Assembly: GCA_003170315.1 (NCBI GenBank)
Contig: PNAH01000020.1
Span: 1-44,463 of the forward strand
DNA: 44,463 bases
Direction: 5' to 3'
Source: Acidimicrobiaceae bacterium
GTDB lineage: Bacteria; Actinomycetota; Acidimicrobiia; Acidimicrobiales; RAAP-2
The notes below the pieces were generated by a model. That model was given only the letters and a program-made list of their open reading frames with translations, ran no database searches and was not told the origin of the DNA. Position 1 is the stretch's first letter. Every line of letters starts with the position of its first letter. This document shows, piece by piece, positions 42,259-44,463 of this stretch. The position numbers and the translations under genes are program-made.

Positions 42259-43794
42259 TCATGGGGAACCGGTCTTTTCGTAGAGGCCGTAGCCTCCTCG
42301 GCTACGCACGAGTCGGTAGTCGCTAGCGATCTTTTGCAAGACGTTGGGATCTTCACCCGCGATCAGGGGAACCGGCAGGAGAAGATATTGCACCTGATTC
42401 GCGACGGGCAGCCGGGCCCCGGTGTCGTTGCCCCTACCCCAGTCTTCGGCGTAGAACGGGGTCGGCCACACGTAGATCTGCGCTCGATTGTCGATGTGTG
42501 CGTCCAACGGGTACCACGCGGACACCGACGCGTTCGGCGGCAAATACTTCTCGAGATAGTTGAGGGGCCCTATGGAGTTCGGTGGCAACGTATTGGTCTG
42601 GACCGAGTTGTCCGAAAATGGTGCGTAGCCCCAAAGAGCGCAGGTCCAGATCGCCCCGGTCAAGGTAAGAACCGCCAGGGTGTTGCGGCGCCAGACGCTG
42701 GACTGTTGGGCGATGGCGTAGAGCGCCCCGAGGACGAGAATCGGCGCCAGCGTCATGGAGTATTGGTAGAGAATCTGATGCATGTACCCGAAATTGCTGA
42801 TCATGTTCTCGGCGACCACGAAGATTCCGATGCCCGCAATTTCCGGAGAGAAGATGAAGGTGAAACCGACGGTGGCGCCGAGTTGCCAGAGATAGAACGG
42901 GCGACCCTGCGAGACCAGGTAGGACCAGAGTTGGTCGGGATGGTGGAACATGGTGCTGATCAGACCCGAGACGCCACCAAAAGGTATGTAACTGCCGTAG
43001 AAGCTGGACGTACCGAGAATCGAAGGAATGATTAGCCAATTCGCGATCATGGCGTAGGCCACCGCGCCCGCCATGATGGAAATGCCCAGCCAACGATCTC
43101 GTCGAATGGCGACCCACAGACCCAACGGAACGACCAGTAAGGCGGCGTCCTCCTTCACCAACAAACAGAGCACCGCCATCACCACCAGCAAGACGGAACG
43201 GCGTTCGATGGCGGCGTAGATCGCCAAACTGATGAAGAGAACTTGGAAGCACTCGGGATGGAATTGGTCCAGGTTCGCTTGCTGAATGAGGGGACTCAAC
43301 AAATACGTCGCGACGAGCGCTATCGCAATGAGGGTGCTCCGGATGTACTTGCGAGCCAGCAAGTAGATCGGTACGGCCGGGCTCGCCAGCAACAGTGTTT
43401 GCAAGACCAGCAGGCCCTGCGGTTCGGGAAAGAGTCGGTACAGCGGGGCAAAGAGATACAGCACGAACGACGTATGGTCGCCGACGAGATTGCGTCCCAT
43501 GATGGTGACGAACGGGTCGTGAAAATGTGAAATGAGCCACATGCCCTGATCGAACACGGAGAGATCGAAGGGCGGTTCGCCGTAGCTGTAATACAACAAG
43601 AAGTTCAGATGAATGAACCACACGACGTAGGCCACGACGAGCACGATGACCACGACGTTGCGAGGGCGCGACAGTGACTGCCACGATGGTCTCTCGCCCG
43701 GGCCTCCCTTGACCGGACCCTCAGATATCGCTCGAGGCTCAGCGAAACCGTCGTCAACGAAGAACTCGCTCGGTGGTGCAGCCCGCGGACCCAT
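42259..43794 (-). CDS. DUF2079-like polytopic membrane protein
   Basis: This 511-residue protein has a charged N-terminal tail of about 45 residues and then about eleven hydrophobic segments. The loop with GEPPFDLSVFDQGMWLISHF, shortly after the first transmembrane segment, is typical of the DUF2079 family (GT-C-like, perhaps glycosyltransferases using lipid-linked sugars). Later HPECFQVLFISLAIY and the extracellular C-terminal part with SAWYPLDAHIDNR also fit. It lies downstream of the rRNA operon on the same strand, separated from it by a strong terminator at 43929. Confidence 0.78.
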   Translation of the reverse strand: MGPRAAPPSEFFVDDGFAEPRAISEGPVKGGPGERPSWQSLSRPRNVVVIVLVVAYVVWFIHLNFLLYYSYGEPPFDLSVFDQGMWLISHFHDPFVTIMGRNLVGDHTSFVLYLFAPLYRLFPEPQGLLVLQTLLLASPAVPIYLLARKYIRSTLIAIALVATYLLSPLIQQANLDQFHPECFQVLFISLAIYAAIERRSVLLVVMAVLCLLVKEDAALLVVPLGLWVAIRRDRWLGISIMAGAVAYAMIANWLIIPSILGTSSFYGSYIPFGGVSGLISTMFHHPDQLWSYLVSQGRPFYLWQLGATVGFTFIFSPEIAGIGIFVVAENMISNFGYMHQILYQYSMTLAPILVLGALYAIAQQSSVWRRNTLAVLTLTGAIWTCALWGYAPFSDNSVQTNTLPPNSIGPLNYLEKYLPPNASVSAWYPLDAHIDNRAQIYVWPTPFYAEDWGRGNDTGARLPVANQVQYLLLPVPLIAGEDPNVLQKIASDYRLVRSRGGYGLYEKTGSP

Positions 43795-43928
43795 CAGCTA
43801 ACGAACTCCCCAAGGTCTTTCGGCAACCGGAATGAACGAATCATTGGACGAACTTTCTCGAACTTCCGTACAAGTGTCTGCATCCTACAAAAGTGTTGCT
43901 TCGCGGCGAAGGGGCCCTCACGACAAGC

Positions 43929-43958
43929 GAAAGGCCCCCACCGAAGTGGGGGCCTTTC
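43929..43958 (-). terminator. rRNA operon terminator with UUCG loop
   Basis: A 13-bp stem (GAAAGGCCCCCAC) closes a CUUCGG-type tetraloop when read on the minus strand, right after the 5S gene. No long U tract follows, but the stem is very stable and probably ends transcription of the rRNA operon. Confidence 0.8.
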
Positions 43959-43964
43959 AAGAAA

Positions 43965-44081
43965 TCCCGGCGGCGACCTACTCTCCCAGGGGGGGACCCC
44001 CAAGTACCATCGGCGCTGGTGGGCTTGACTGCTGTGTTCGGAATGGGAACAGGTATATCTCCACCGCCATAACCACCGGAA
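43965..44081 (-). rRNA. rrf: 5S ribosomal RNA
   Basis: The minus strand reads TTCCGGTGGTTATGGCGGTG at the 5' end and finishes in GTCGCCGCCGGGA; the ends pair as 5S helix I (CCGGTGG with CCGCCGG). CCCATTCCGAACACAG and the loop E region are standard. Length is about 117 nt. It is downstream of the 23S gene by about 80 bp. Confidence 0.93.
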
Positions 44082-44160
44082 ACTATGCGCCCGATCTCTC
44101 TCGAGATCAGAACCGGCGAACCGGCTCCTTGAGCGTCCTAGAACGAGCACGAACATCAAA

Positions 44161-44463
44161 CTCCAAGCCCTCGGCCGATTAGTACCGGTCAGCTGAATGC
44201 ATTGCTGCACTTACACTTCCGGCCTATTAACGTGGTCGTCTGGCCACGGGCCTTACCTGGTTAACCCAGTGAGTGAATTTATCTTGAAACGGGCTTCGCA
44301 CTTAGATGCTTTCAGCGCTTATCCCACCCGAAGGTCGCAAAACAGCCATGCCCTTGGCAGGACAACTGTCACACGAGAGCTTCGTTCGTCCCGGTCCTCT
44401 CGTACTAGGGACAACCTTTCTCAATTCACTTACGGCTGCATCGGATAGGGACCGAACTGTCTC
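44161..44463 (-). rRNA. rrl: 23S ribosomal RNA, 3' end (partial)
   Basis: The last 300 or so bases of 23S lie on the minus strand. The sarcin-ricin loop AGTACGAGAGGACCGG is at 44393-44408, and GGTACTAATCGGCCGAGGGC gives the 3' end close to 44161. The 5' part and the 16S gene lie beyond the right edge. The spacer to 5S contains a short GC hairpin near 44110-44130. Confidence 0.95.

Noticed and set aside
42434..43684. Long alternative frame within the DUF2079-like gene
   Set aside because: It lacks hydrophobic segments and is rich in Arg and His, as expected of a shadow of a membrane protein gene.
1..44463. CRISPR array or insertion sequence
   Set aside because: No regularly spaced direct repeats between unique spacers and no transposase gene were found in the window.

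Overview
The window looks like a chromosomal segment of an actinobacterium, most likely an uncultured member of the class Acidimicrobiia. The reasons are moderately high GC (judged by eye), many GTG starts, Thr-rich linkers in exported proteins, and typical actinobacterial genes: a GarA/OdhI-type FHA protein, an FtsR-type MerR regulator, a DUF151 nuclease and a two-subunit glycine decarboxylase. The class assignment is inference; phylum level is firmer. All functions were read from sequence motifs, without database searches.

Layout. 1-6.0 kb is loosely packed accessory sequence: a chloramphenicol-phosphotransferase-like kinase, a secreted protein with three 86-residue repeats, a secreted SGNH hydrolase, a small ABM-like protein, and long gaps with at least four copies of a short hairpin-bearing repeat. 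6.0-12.3 kb holds a methyltransferase, a small DUF5684-like membrane protein, a PAS-PAS-GGDEF diguanylate cyclase, a cupin, a cation/proton antiporter, an ArsB/SLC13-type permease and a cysteine-less DksA-like protein.

12.3-20.3 kb is the most interesting block. A PuuD-type gamma-glutamyl hydrolase, a cytochrome P450 and a glutamine-synthetase-like ligase lie next to a five-gene translationally coupled operon: FAH-family protein, aldehyde dehydrogenase, class III extradiol dioxygenase, acetoacetate-decarboxylase-like protein and MarR regulator. Together they could glutamylate an amine, oxidise it, deglutamylate it and open an aromatic ring by meta-cleavage. This resembles the logic of aniline and putrescine catabolism, but with a P450.

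20.3-25.1 kb is a tight minus-strand operon: MerR regulator, PD-(D/E)XK-like protein, gcvT, gcvPA and gcvPB. 32.7-36.7 kb carries fbaB, pgsA, gcvH, a garA-like gene, an ftsR-like gene and a DUF151 gene, also on the minus strand. In mycobacteria the gcvH-garA-merR-DUF151-merR-gcvP genes are neighbours. Here they are split by about 7.4 kb holding thiG, thiD, an exported protein, a GT87-like membrane protein, an alpha/beta hydrolase, an AcuI-type reductase, an APC permease and a DUF4232-like protein.

36.7-43.8 kb contains a probably frameshifted small gene, a beta-lactamase-fold serine hydrolase, a TPR protein with a long Arg-rich disordered N-terminus, a Tat-exported ABC substrate-binding protein without transporter partners, a P-loop kinase and a DUF2079-like membrane protein. 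The window ends in an rRNA operon on the minus strand: 5S rRNA, its UUCG-loop terminator, and the 3' end of 23S rRNA, which runs off the right edge.
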